Part shown: piece after piece, positions 17,102-24,973 of the stretch
How positions within the stretch are numbered: the first letter of the stretch is position 1
Layout of the letters: every line of letters begins with the position of its first letter
DNA from: SXVE01 sp036388895
Lineage (GTDB): Bacteria > Acidobacteriota > Blastocatellia > Pyrinomonadales > Pyrinomonadaceae
Assembly: GCA_036388895.1 (NCBI GenBank)
Contig: DASVQY010000025.1
Span: forward strand, 124,001 to 188,000
Direction: 5' to 3'
Length of the DNA: 64,000 bases
The notes under the pieces: model-generated
The model's input: only the letters and a program-made list of their open reading frames with translations
What the model was told of the DNA's origin: nothing
Database searches by the model: none
Translations under genes and position numbers: made by a program

Positions 17102-18103
17102 TTAGAAATTCAGTAGCTTTTTCACCAACTTAACATAAAGCTCAACCGCGTATTCTAAATCCTTCTTCAACACAAATTCACTTTTTGTATGCGCGACGAG
17201 AATCGAACCCGCGCCCAAAAGAAGCGGCGTTCCCCAATTGGAAAGATGCGGAATATCGGTCGTAAAGCGGACGACTTTTTGATTGAAACCTTCGACCGCC
17301 AGCATTTTTACAGGTTTTGCGATCGACATTATTTCAATTTCTCCGCGCTTGTCAATTACCTTTTCCAGCATTTCCAAAATCGGTTTTTCATCTGTTGTCA
17401 GGCGTATGTGCATTCCGGCTTCGGCGTCCGGCGGAATGATGTTGGTTTTCAAGCCGCCGTTTATCAAACCAATGTTGCAAGTCGTTACGCCGAAAAACTC
17501 ATCGTTCGGAAATTCAGACTTTCGCACGTCCTGCAAAATATCCAAAAGTTTTTCAATCGCCGATTCGCCCATTTCCGGGTAAGCAGAATGCGCGGCTTTG
17601 CCCCGAGTTTTTATAACAAATCGCAGAGAACCCTTCGAACCGATCGCCAGATCATTGTCGGTCGGTTCGCCGTTTATCATAAATTCGCATTTTGCTGCAA
17701 TTCCGTGTTTGTTCGCGGCGCGCGCGCCCGAACTTCCCTGTTCTTCGTCAACCGTGTAAAGCAAGCCGATGTCGCTGATTCCCTGCTTTCTTAATTCTTC
17801 AGCCGCGAAAATCTGCGACGCAATTATGCCTTTCGCGTCGCACGCACCGCGACCGTAGATCTTTTCAGAATCTTCGCTCGCTTCGATAAATGGCGGAACC
17901 GTGTCCATGTGCGTCGAAAGAAAAACGCGCGGCGTTTCGTTCAAACGAGCGATGACATTGTTTTGATTCGCCGAAACGGGCTGCATTTCAACCGTCCAGC
18001 CGAGGTTCTCTAAAAATTCTCGCAGAAAAAATCCGACGGCTTGTTCGTCATCGGAAACTGACGGGATGTTGATTAAAGCTTTGGTCAGCTCGAAAAGATT
18101 CAT
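17102..18103 (-). CDS. M20 family metallopeptidase, probably succinyl-diaminopimelate desuccinylase
   Basis: A 333-residue di-zinc amidohydrolase. The metal ligands appear in order as STHMDTVPPF (His, Asp), GRGACDAKGIIA (Asp), TVDEEQGSSGA (catalytic and metal Glu), and MINGEPTDNDLAIGSKG (Glu), with the last His expected near SILVAHTKSEF. The dimerisation domain holds GKAAHSAYPEMGESAIEKL. M20 relatives include DapE, ArgE and LysK. Because dapD defines a succinylase route in this operon, DapE is the most economical assignment. It is the first gene after a strong terminator, so it should have its own promoter in the 80-bp gap. Confidence 0.82.
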   Translation of the reverse strand: MNLFELTKALINIPSVSDDEQAVGFFLREFLENLGWTVEMQPVSANQNNVIARLNETPRVFLSTHMDTVPPFIEASEDSEKIYGRGACDAKGIIASQIFAAEELRKQGISDIGLLYTVDEEQGSSGARAANKHGIAAKCEFMINGEPTDNDLAIGSKGSLRFVIKTRGKAAHSAYPEMGESAIEKLLDILQDVRKSEFPNDEFFGVTTCNIGLINGGLKTNIIPPDAEAGMHIRLTTDEKPILEMLEKVIDKRGEIEIMSIAKPVKMLAVEGFNQKVVRFTTDIPHLSNWGTPLLLGAGSILVAHTKSEFVLKKDLEYAVELYVKLVKKLLNF

Positions 18104-18183
18104 AGGTAGTTTTTATCACAAAGAAAGGCTCGAACACAGAAGAAAATTTCATTTCAAAATTTATTCACATTTCGAGAAAAACA

Positions 18184-18219
18184 AAAAAGGCAAATCCGAT
18201 TCGTCGAACTTGCCTTTTT
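18184..18219 (-). terminator. Intrinsic terminator separating lysC unit from the dap genes
   Basis: The arms AAAAAGGCAA (18184-18193) and TTGCCTTTTT (18210-18219) pair over a 16-base loop. On the minus strand the hairpin is followed by a T-rich run, so it should end transcripts coming from lysC and the 84-residue gene before dapE. A matching A/T run on the other side means it may also act on the plus strand. Confidence 0.75.
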
Positions 18220-18241
18220 GTAAGATTATTTTCTTTTTTTA

Positions 18242-18496
18242 CTACATTCTGGCTGATTTTGAAGCGGTCGTCTTCGCTTTTTCGAGCAAAATCGGCATAT
18301 TAGATTCGAGCGCCTGCGCCGTTTTTTCTTCCTGCTCGAGATTTTCCGTCATAAAATTTGAAATTTCATTCGGCAACAAAACACGAGAACCGCAACAAAA
18401 GCTAATTATTCGCACATATTTTCTTTCATTTTCGTTTAATTCGTAATTTTCGCAGGCAGTAAACCTGTTTTCTTCAAACGACTCAAAAAAATTCAT
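18242..18496 (-). CDS. Small protein of unknown function overlapping the lysC 3' end
   Basis: An 84-residue protein, Glu/Asn/Lys rich, with a cysteine pair (SFCCGSR) near residue 34 and a probable C-terminal helix with coiled-coil character (NLEQEEKTAQALESNM). No family recognised. Its ATG lies inside the lysC 3' end, overlapping by 14 bases, which is the geometry of a translationally coupled downstream gene. It is the last gene before the terminator at 18184-18219. Confidence 0.6.
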   Translation of the reverse strand: MNFFESFEENRFTACENYELNENERKYVRIISFCCGSRVLLPNEISNFMTENLEQEEKTAQALESNMPILLEKAKTTASKSARM

Positions 18497-19844
18497 TGTG
18501 CAGACGATTTATAACCTCGGCGACCATTTCTTCCTTAACGACGAAAGTCATATTCACGCTGGACGCGCCGTGTGACACGAGCGAGATATTGATGTTTCCG
18601 ATAGTCGAAAAAATCTTCGCCGCAAGTCCCGAAGATTCGCGCAAGCCTTCGCCGACGACGCACACGACCGCGTTTTCGCTTTCGACTTCGACTTCGCCGA
18701 GGCGTTTTAACTCATTGACGATTTTGTCGAGCGATGCCGTATCATCAAGCGTTAAAGCGACCGAAACTTCGGATGTCGAAATCACGTCTATGACGGTTCG
18801 GTATCGTTCAAAAATCTGAAACAGCGCCGACATAAACCCGTAGGAACCGAGCATTCGCGCCGAAGTTATGCGCAAGATCGTGATGCCGGTTTTGTGGGCG
18901 ATTGATTTGATTTTGTTCGGCGCTTTGCCGGATTCGGGCAAAACCATCGTGCCGACGATTTCCGGCTCGAAAGTATTGCAGACGCGAACCGGAATCGAAA
19001 AATCAACCGCCGGCTGAATCGTTTTCGGATGCAGAACTTTCGCGCCGAAGTAAGAAAGCTCCGCCGCTTCTTCATAAGAAAGAGTTCCGATTGTGCGTGC
19101 CTGGCTGCAAACGCGCGGGTCGCACGTCAAAACTCCGGTCACGTCCGTCCAGATTTGAATCTCCCTCGCCCGCAAAGCCGCGCCCACCAGCGCCGCCGAG
19201 TAATCCGAACCGCCGCGCCCGAGAGTCGTCGTTTCCCCGCTTCGACTCGCCGCGATAAATCCGCCTAAGACAGGAATTTCGCCCGCTTCGATTAAGGGAA
19301 CGAGTTCGAGTTTAATAAGTTCTTCGGTTTCTTCCCAGATAGGCGCGGCTGAACCGTATTCGTCATCGGTGACAATCAAACGCCGCGAGTCCATCCGCCG
19401 CGCGTTTAAGCTTTTCACGCGGCAAACTTCTGCTAAAAGACGCGAGGAAAGCTGTTCGCCGTAAGAAACAATCGCGTCCTTGAGCATCTGCAGCGGAAGC
19501 GAGCGGCGCTCGACGCGAGCGAGCAAATCCGAAAGATCGTTTTCGGCTAAACGCAGTTCTTTCTCGAAAAACGCGCGCCGATTTTCGTTTATCAGTTGAT
19601 TGGAAACTTCCCGGTGCCGCTCGAAATGCGGGGCGAGCGAAGCGAATGCCGTTTCCGAATTGCCTTTTTTCGCCGTTTCAAACGCAAAAAGAAGAGCGTC
19701 GGTCACTTTGCTCATCGCGGAAGTCACGACGACCGGGGAAACGTTCCGCTGACTGCCGACAATTTCGGCGACGCGGGCGAACGCTTCGGCGTCTTTGACG
19801 GACGTTCCGCCGAACTTCATTATTGTTGGTTTTGAATCGCTCAT
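18483..19844 (-). CDS. lysC: Aspartokinase
   Basis: LysC phosphorylates aspartate, the committed step to lysine, DAP, threonine and methionine. Seen: the N-terminal PTIMKFGGTSVKDAEAF, GEQLSSRLLAE near residue 125, the aspartate/ATP region FIAASRSGETTTLGRGGSDY near residue 205, and two ACT regions in the C-terminal part, as expected for a lysine-inhibited monofunctional enzyme. The frame extends 19 codons upstream of the chosen ATG (19844), but these would be encoded within the riboswitch terminator, so they are not coding. No good Shine-Dalgarno is present before this ATG; an in-frame Met eight codons downstream (19820) is a second candidate. Confidence 0.94.
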   Translation of the reverse strand: MSDSKPTIMKFGGTSVKDAEAFARVAEIVGSQRNVSPVVVTSAMSKVTDALLFAFETAKKGNSETAFASLAPHFERHREVSNQLINENRRAFFEKELRLAENDLSDLLARVERRSLPLQMLKDAIVSYGEQLSSRLLAEVCRVKSLNARRMDSRRLIVTDDEYGSAAPIWEETEELIKLELVPLIEAGEIPVLGGFIAASRSGETTTLGRGGSDYSAALVGAALRAREIQIWTDVTGVLTCDPRVCSQARTIGTLSYEEAAELSYFGAKVLHPKTIQPAVDFSIPVRVCNTFEPEIVGTMVLPESGKAPNKIKSIAHKTGITILRITSARMLGSYGFMSALFQIFERYRTVIDVISTSEVSVALTLDDTASLDKIVNELKRLGEVEVESENAVVCVVGEGLRESSGLAAKIFSTIGNINISLVSHGASSVNMTFVVKEEMVAEVINRLHNEFF

Positions 19845-19876
19845 AAAAAAGTCAGCCGCCAAAGCACAGGACCGAC
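19845..19876 (-). terminator. Riboswitch-controlled terminator abutting the lysC start
   Basis: In the lysC leader RNA, GUCGGUC (19876-19870) can pair with GGCUGAC (19857-19851) over a 12-base loop, with two G-U pairs, followed by six U (19850-19845) that directly touch the lysC ATG. The 5' arm can instead fold into the hairpin ACAGG-UCGGU-CCUGU (19880-19866), which excludes the terminator. The two folds look like the ON and OFF states of the lysine riboswitch upstream. Confidence 0.6.
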
Positions 19877-19907
19877 CTGTTTCCGAAATAAAATCTTGCA
19901 AAAAAGT

Positions 19908-20078
19908 CGCAGCGCTCCAACAAACATTGGTTCACAGTTTAGCGGATTTAGCCGCCACAACCAATCCCAAATATTTTAGATATTATTTCGCGCTTCGACG
20001 GCATCCCCTTTCGTTTGCTCTTCAAACCAGCCCTTAAAACTTTGCGAGCGAATTTCTTCTGAAAACCGCGCCTCTACA
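19908..20078 (-). ncRNA. Lysine riboswitch (L box) aptamer upstream of lysC
   Basis: Read on the minus strand, the leader carries the L-box conserved blocks in the right order and spacing. AGAGGCGCG at the 5' end is identical to the E. coli lysC leader. GAAAGGGGAUGCCGUCGAAG follows in the middle. Next come a GCGG-CUAAAU-CCGC hairpin and CUGUGAACCAAU, with UUGGAGCGCUGC closing the aptamer. The outer helix P1 is UGUAG (20078-20074) with CUGCG (19912-19908). Lysine binding should promote the downstream terminator and switch lysC off. Length about 171 nt is normal for the class. Confidence 0.9.
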
Positions 20079-20125
20079 TGAAAATAAAAATCAATTTTTC
20101 GTCAATATGAAAATCAAAAAAGGTT

Positions 20126-20154
20126 AAACTAAACTTCAACGTTTGCTTTGTCAA
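20126..20154 (-). promoter_or_regulatory. Candidate sigma-70-type promoter for the lysC leader
   Basis: On the minus strand TTGACA (20154-20149) is a perfect -35 box, followed 17 bases later by TAGTTT (20131-20126) as a poor -10 box. Transcription would begin about 40 bases before the riboswitch aptamer. Only the -35 box and spacing are good. The remaining 20155-20303 is AT-rich, with no gene seen. Confidence 0.4.
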
Positions 20155-20303
20155 TCAAAAACAATTAATCAATTATTTTCTTCAAAATAATATTGTTGGT
20201 TTTAGTCGCTGAATTGTTTATTCTAAATATTAAAATAATCGAACGCGCAAAGTTTGTGATGGATTTTTCGTTTACGCTTAATAAAACAGAAACCGGCGAG
20301 AAT

Positions 20304-21092
20304 TTACCCGCATAAAACCGCGCCGCCGTTGATGTTCAGAATTTCGCCCGTGATATGGCGAGACCAATCCGAGAGTAAAAAACAAATCGAAAGCGCCACG
20401 TCGTCGGTCGTCGCCATACGTTTCAACGGAATCGAATTGATAACGCTTTGGCGGTAATTTTCGTCTTCAAAAACGGGACGCACCATAGCCGTTTCGATCC
20501 AGCCGGGCGCGACGCAGTTGACGCGAATTTTCGGGCAAAGCTCGCTCGCCAGAGCTTTTGTAAAAGAAATCTGCCCGCCTTTCGACGCGGCGTAATTCGA
20601 GTAATTCGCTTCGCCGCGCTGTCCTGCGGTCGAAGAAACCAGCACAATCGCGCCGCGTTCCTGCCGCTTCATCGCCGGAACGCACGCTTTCGTCATCGCC
20701 CAAGCCGCTTTCAAATTCGTATTCAATACCCTGTTCCAGATTTCTTCCGACATTTCCTCAATCGGAGCGCCTTCCCAAATTCCCGCATTCAAGACGAGCA
20801 AATCAATTCGTCCGAAATTATCTATTGCTGTATGTGCTATGTTCTGCGCCGCCTGCCATTCGGAAACGTCGCCTTGTACGGCAATCGCCCGAACGCCGAG
20901 ATTTTCGCATTCTTTGACGACTTCATTCGCTCTTTCCGCGCGGCTCAAATAATTTACGACAACGTTCGCGCCCGCTTCGGCTAATCTTAAAGCTGTCGCT
21001 CGCCCGACGCCGCGCGATGCGCCCGTGACTATTGCCGTTTTGCCTTGAAATAAATTGTTCGGAAGTTTAGTTTCGACAGGTTTTTCGCTCAT
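20304..21092 (-). CDS. SDR family oxidoreductase
   Basis: A 262-residue classical short-chain dehydrogenase, FabG-like. Seen: the NAD(P)-binding GASRGVGRATALRLAEAG near residue 26, LVLNAGIWEG near residue 94, the catalytic Ser in IVLVSSTAGQRG near residue 150, Y-x-x-x-K as YSNYAASKGG near residue 164, and the C-terminal ITGEILNINGGAVLCG. The Arg/Ser pattern after the first Gly motif and the Asn-Tyr-Leu-Ser-Arg stretch suggest NADPH preference. Substrate unknown. It lies upstream of the lysC leader on the same strand but is separated by the lysC promoter. Confidence 0.9.
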   Translation of the reverse strand: MSEKPVETKLPNNLFQGKTAIVTGASRGVGRATALRLAEAGANVVVNYLSRAERANEVVKECENLGVRAIAVQGDVSEWQAAQNIAHTAIDNFGRIDLLVLNAGIWEGAPIEEMSEEIWNRVLNTNLKAAWAMTKACVPAMKRQERGAIVLVSSTAGQRGEANYSNYAASKGGQISFTKALASELCPKIRVNCVAPGWIETAMVRPVFEDENYRQSVINSIPLKRMATTDDVALSICFLLSDWSRHITGEILNINGGAVLCG

Positions 21093-21233
21093 AAATATTT
21101 CCGTGCAAGTTTGCTTTTAACAAAACACACGCATTTCACTCTAACGCGCAAAAGGCGCGAAGATCCGTCTGAATTTTCTAACAAAAACTTTGTGTTATAA
21201 AATATGCCTCAATTCTTCTAAAATCACAAAATT

Positions 21234-23456
21234 ATGAATGACACAAACCTTCTAGAAAATCAGCCAATCGCCTGGTCTCCGACTGAAGAAATTAAAGAAA
21301 AAGCGCAATTAACGCGTTTTATGAAACAAATCGGCGTTTCTGATTTTAACGAGCTTTATAAATACTCGATTAATGATGTCGAACAATTTACGGCGGAGGT
21401 TTTGAAGTTTTTGGACGTAAAATTCGATCCGCCTTACGAAAAACTGCTTGATTTATCTGACGGCGTTGAGTTTCCGCACTGGTGCGTCGGCGGCGGTTTT
21501 AATGTCGTTTCGCATTGCGTCGACCGTTGGATTGGAACGGAAATCGAAAACCAACCGGCGGTAATCTGGGAGGGTGAAGAAGGAAATTCGGAAACTCTAA
21601 CTTATGCCGAATTACTCGAACAAGTTAAATTTTGTGCAGCAGGTTTGCGGGCAGAGGGTTTCGGCAAAGGCGATGCCGTCGGAATTCATCTGCCGATGAT
21701 TCCCGAAACTGTCATTTTGCTTTTGGCAATCGGTCGCATCGGCGCGATTGCGATTCCGGTTTTTTCCGGCTATGGCGTAGATGCGATTGCCAGCCGGATG
21801 AATGCGGTCGGTGCGAAAGCGCTTTTCACTATCAATGACTTTCCTCGACGTAGCAAACGGATTCACGCTTCGCAAGTTGCGCTTGAAGCCGCTCATAAAT
21901 GTCCGACTATCGAAAAAGTTTACAATATAAGCGGCAAATACAGAAAATTTACCGACGAAGAAAGAAGAGAAAAAGCGAAAAAAGAATACGAAGAATACCT
22001 CAAATTAAGCGACGAAGAAAAAGTCGAACTGCGGCGAAAACAGGAAGCGGAAATCGAAACGCGAATGGAAGAATTCTTTGAACAATTAGAACGTATGAAA
22101 GTTTCGCCGGAAGAAATCTCACGCGTTCGCCACGAAATGGGAGAGGCAAAGAGAAAAGGCGGCGTGTTCGTCGGAAGTATCGGTGCAGGCACAAAACCGC
22201 AAACTATTCCTTTTCAGCTTTCCGTTTGGAAAATTTTACTGGAAAAAGGCAAAGAATATTCCGAAACTCTTTCGCATCTCGAACCGACGCGAGCCGAAGA
22301 CCCGCTCATAATTCTTTACACATCGGGAACGACCGGAAAGCCGAAAGGCATAGCGCACACGCATTGCAGTTTTCCGATCAAAGCGGCGCAGGATATGTCT
22401 TTCGGAACGGATGTCGGCAAAGGAACACGGATTTGCTGGATAACCGACATCGGCTGGATGATGGGACCGTGGCTGATTTACGGCGCGTTAATAAACGGCG
22501 CAACCGTTTGCATTTACGACGGCGCGCCCGATTATCCCTCGCCCGACAGAATGTGGGAATTTTGCGCGAAACACAAAGTCGAAATTTTAGGAATTTCGCC
22601 GACGCTCGTTCGCGCGCTGGCAAACTGCGGCGACGATTTGCCGAAAAAACACGATTTATCATCGCTTCGCGCTTTCGCTTCGACGGGCGAACCTTGGAAT
22701 CCGGCTCCGTGGTGGTGGCTTTTTGAAAAGGTCGGCGATTCAAAATTGCCGATTATCAATTATTCGGGCGGCACGGAAATTTCCGGCGGGATTTTGATGG
22801 GAAATCCGCTTCTTCCGATAAAACCCTGCTCGTTTTCCGCTCCGTGTCCCGGAATTGCGGCGGATATTTTGGATGAAAACGGAAATTCGGTCGACGTTAA
22901 TCAGGTCGGCGAATTAGTTATCAAAAAACCCTGGATCGGTATGGCTCGCGGCTTCTGGCAGGAGCGCGAACGTTATCTGGAAACTTACTGGAATCGGTTT
23001 GAAAACGTTTGGGTTCACGGCGATTGGGCGATGCGCGACAAAGACGGGCATTGGTTTATTTTGGGCAGAAGCGACGATACGCTGAAAGTCGCCGGAAAAC
23101 GCGTCGGTCCAGCGGAAGTCGAAAGCCTTCTGGTCGGCGATGAACGCGTCGCCGAAGCCGCCGTCATTGGCGTTCCCGATGAAATCAAAGGCACGGCAAT
23201 GGTCGCGTTTTGCGTTTTGAAAACGGAAGCGACGGAAAATCTCGAATCAGAATTAAAAACAATCGTCGCCAAAGATATGGGCAAACCGCTCGCACCGTCA
23301 AAAATCCATTTCGTTTCGGCGCTACCGAAAACGCGCAACGCGAAAGTTATGCGCCGCGTCATCCGATCAGCTTATTTGGGCGAAGATGCTGGCGATTTGT
23401 CTGCATTGGAGAATCCGAATGCGGTTGAAGAAATTAGAAATACTTTGAGGAAATAA
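21234..23456 (+). CDS. AMP-dependent acyl-CoA (acetyl-CoA-like) synthetase with a charged helical insertion
   Basis: Activates a carboxylic acid to acyl-AMP and then acyl-CoA. Standard adenylation motifs are present: YTSGTTGKPKGIAHTH (A3) near residue 362, the acetyl-CoA-synthetase-like TDIGWMMGPWLIYGAL, YSGGTEISGGILMGN (A5), the hinge region WFILGRSDDTLKVAGKRVGP (A7/A8), and the C-terminal catalytic lysine in LPKTRNAKVMRR. The N-terminal domain has the ACS-type HWCVGGGFNVVSHCVDRW. At 740 residues it is about 90 longer than typical Acs. The extra length comes from a Lys/Glu-rich helical insertion at about residues 235-308. A 101-residue zinc-ribbon gene follows with no gap. Confidence 0.9.
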   Translation: MNDTNLLENQPIAWSPTEEIKEKAQLTRFMKQIGVSDFNELYKYSINDVEQFTAEVLKFLDVKFDPPYEKLLDLSDGVEFPHWCVGGGFNVVSHCVDRWIGTEIENQPAVIWEGEEGNSETLTYAELLEQVKFCAAGLRAEGFGKGDAVGIHLPMIPETVILLLAIGRIGAIAIPVFSGYGVDAIASRMNAVGAKALFTINDFPRRSKRIHASQVALEAAHKCPTIEKVYNISGKYRKFTDEERREKAKKEYEEYLKLSDEEKVELRRKQEAEIETRMEEFFEQLERMKVSPEEISRVRHEMGEAKRKGGVFVGSIGAGTKPQTIPFQLSVWKILLEKGKEYSETLSHLEPTRAEDPLIILYTSGTTGKPKGIAHTHCSFPIKAAQDMSFGTDVGKGTRICWITDIGWMMGPWLIYGALINGATVCIYDGAPDYPSPDRMWEFCAKHKVEILGISPTLVRALANCGDDLPKKHDLSSLRAFASTGEPWNPAPWWWLFEKVGDSKLPIINYSGGTEISGGILMGNPLLPIKPCSFSAPCPGIAADILDENGNSVDVNQVGELVIKKPWIGMARGFWQERERYLETYWNRFENVWVHGDWAMRDKDGHWFILGRSDDTLKVAGKRVGPAEVESLLVGDERVAEAAVIGVPDEIKGTAMVAFCVLKTEATENLESELKTIVAKDMGKPLAPSKIHFVSALPKTRNAKVMRRVIRSAYLGEDAGDLSALENPNAVEEIRNTLRK

Positions 23457-23762
23457 ATGTTTTGTCCAAAATGCGGCGCGAAAATGACTGAGGCTAAAAA
23501 TACTTTTTACTGTCAAAATGGAGATATGTATTTATCACTTCGGATGTTAGCAAAGCTGAATGAAACCTTTGTTTTAAAGACTCGCAAGCCGAAAGACCAC
23601 GATTTGCTGCGCGGATTACACGGAAATTGGTTTTGTCCGAATCACGGTGAGAAAATGAAAGTTAAAAACGGATATGCAAGATGTCCTATTTGTGACTTAA
23701 GTATAAGTGAGTTTATTTACGAATTAACTGAATTACATCCTCACAAACGAATTGAGCATTGA
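23457..23762 (+). CDS. Small zinc-ribbon protein
   Basis: A 101-residue protein with two Cys-rich zinc knuckles. The first is MFCPKCGAKMTEA with CQNGD near residue 20. The second is WFCPNHGEKM with ARCPICDLSIS near residue 75, giving two CxxC/CxxH-type sites. The ATG directly follows the acyl-CoA synthetase stop codon (0-bp gap), so it is very probably co-translated. It may bind nucleic acid or act as a metal-holding adaptor; function unknown. Confidence 0.75.
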   Translation: MFCPKCGAKMTEAKNTFYCQNGDMYLSLRMLAKLNETFVLKTRKPKDHDLLRGLHGNWFCPNHGEKMKVKNGYARCPICDLSISEFIYELTELHPHKRIEH

Positions 23763-23843
23763 AACTTATAAATAAATTCCATTTCACTGTTTCACGCAAA
23801 AATTTAACATTACAACCGGTAAACATTTTGCTAAATTTTATTT

Positions 23844-24779
23844 ATGGCAAAAGCGAGAGAGATTACCGGACTGGATTGTGCCGCTGACGCGCTTGAATGG
23901 GCGGCGGAAGTTTTGCGCGTGCGTTTTGAGGAAATCGTGAATTTGCGCGGCGAGGCTTTGAACTCCGATGATATTGAAGGCGTTCATTCGATGCGCGTCG
24001 CTACGCGGCGTTTGCGCAGCGCTTTGCGCGATTTTGAACCGATATTGAAAAAGCGACCGCTTAAGAAAGTGAAAAAGGATTTGAAACGGGTCGCCGACGC
24101 GCTCGGAGCCGCGCGCGATCAGGACGTGGCGATTGTCGCGCTCGAAAAATTGCAGGCGGAAGCGAAAGAGGAACACGTTAAACAAGGAATCGGCGGATTA
24201 ATCGAAGAGCGACGAACGATACGCGAGCAAGCGCAGCTCGGATTGATGGAAGCTCTGGCAATAACTGAAATCGAGGATTTGCAGAGCCGGTTTACAAAGG
24301 CGATAGACGAAGCGACCGACCGGAAGAAGCGAACCGATGCAATCAGTTTTAACCGCGCTGGACACGATGCCGTTTCAGCAAGTTTGCAGGAATTTTGCGA
24401 TTTGAGCGAGAGCCTTTATTCGCCGACGAACGTAGAAGACTTACATGAGCTTCGCATCACCGCAAAGCGTTTGCGTTATGCGATTGAGCTTTTTACAGCT
24501 TGCTGGGGCGAGCAGATTGCTCCGTTCGCCGAAGAAATCGCCGATATGCAATCTTATCTCGGCGAAGTTCACGATACGGACGTTTGGATTGAAAGTCTAG
24601 GTGAACGGCTTCGCGAAACGAATGGAAACGGCGGTTATCAAGCGAATATCTGGCTTTTGTCGGAATTCGTTAAAGAGCGAACGAAAAATTATCGCGCCGC
24701 TTTGAAATTATGGGGCGAATGGAAAGAAAGCGATTTCGTCGAAAGACTGCGCGCGGTAATTGCGGAAACAGCTGCTTAA
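23844..24779 (+). CDS. CHAD domain protein
   Basis: A 311-residue all-helical CHAD protein. Both His-bearing signature repeats are present: EGVHSMRVATRRLRSALRDF at about residues 49-68 and DLHELRITAKRLRYAIELF at about residues 200-218. They form the basic surface that binds polyphosphate. CHAD proteins associate with polyphosphate granules and often pair with CYTH phosphatases; no CYTH domain is present here. A terminator hairpin follows at 24845-24878. Confidence 0.9.
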   Translation: MAKAREITGLDCAADALEWAAEVLRVRFEEIVNLRGEALNSDDIEGVHSMRVATRRLRSALRDFEPILKKRPLKKVKKDLKRVADALGAARDQDVAIVALEKLQAEAKEEHVKQGIGGLIEERRTIREQAQLGLMEALAITEIEDLQSRFTKAIDEATDRKKRTDAISFNRAGHDAVSASLQEFCDLSESLYSPTNVEDLHELRITAKRLRYAIELFTACWGEQIAPFAEEIADMQSYLGEVHDTDVWIESLGERLRETNGNGGYQANIWLLSEFVKERTKNYRAALKLWGEWKESDFVERLRAVIAETAA

Positions 24780-24844
24780 AATCTGCTCAGAAATTTGTAA
24801 AATAAGAACAGCTATAAACCAACTTAATTTCACGTAGATGATTT

Positions 24845-24878
24845 CGCGCCATCAAACTTCTTACGGCGCGTCTTTTTT
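24845..24878 (+). terminator. Terminator after the CHAD gene
   Basis: The CGCGCC (24845-24850) and GGCGCG (24865-24870) arms form a GC-rich stem over a 14-base loop, followed by TCTTTTTT. It is placed 65 bases after the CHAD stop codon. Confidence 0.65.
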
Positions 24879-24973
24879 ACAACCATAAAGCGAAAGGTTC
24901 TGCTCCTCGTTTTTTTTCGTGCGAAAGATTAAAATTTCTCATTGTGTTTTAATATGTGAAGAGAAATCAGCGA

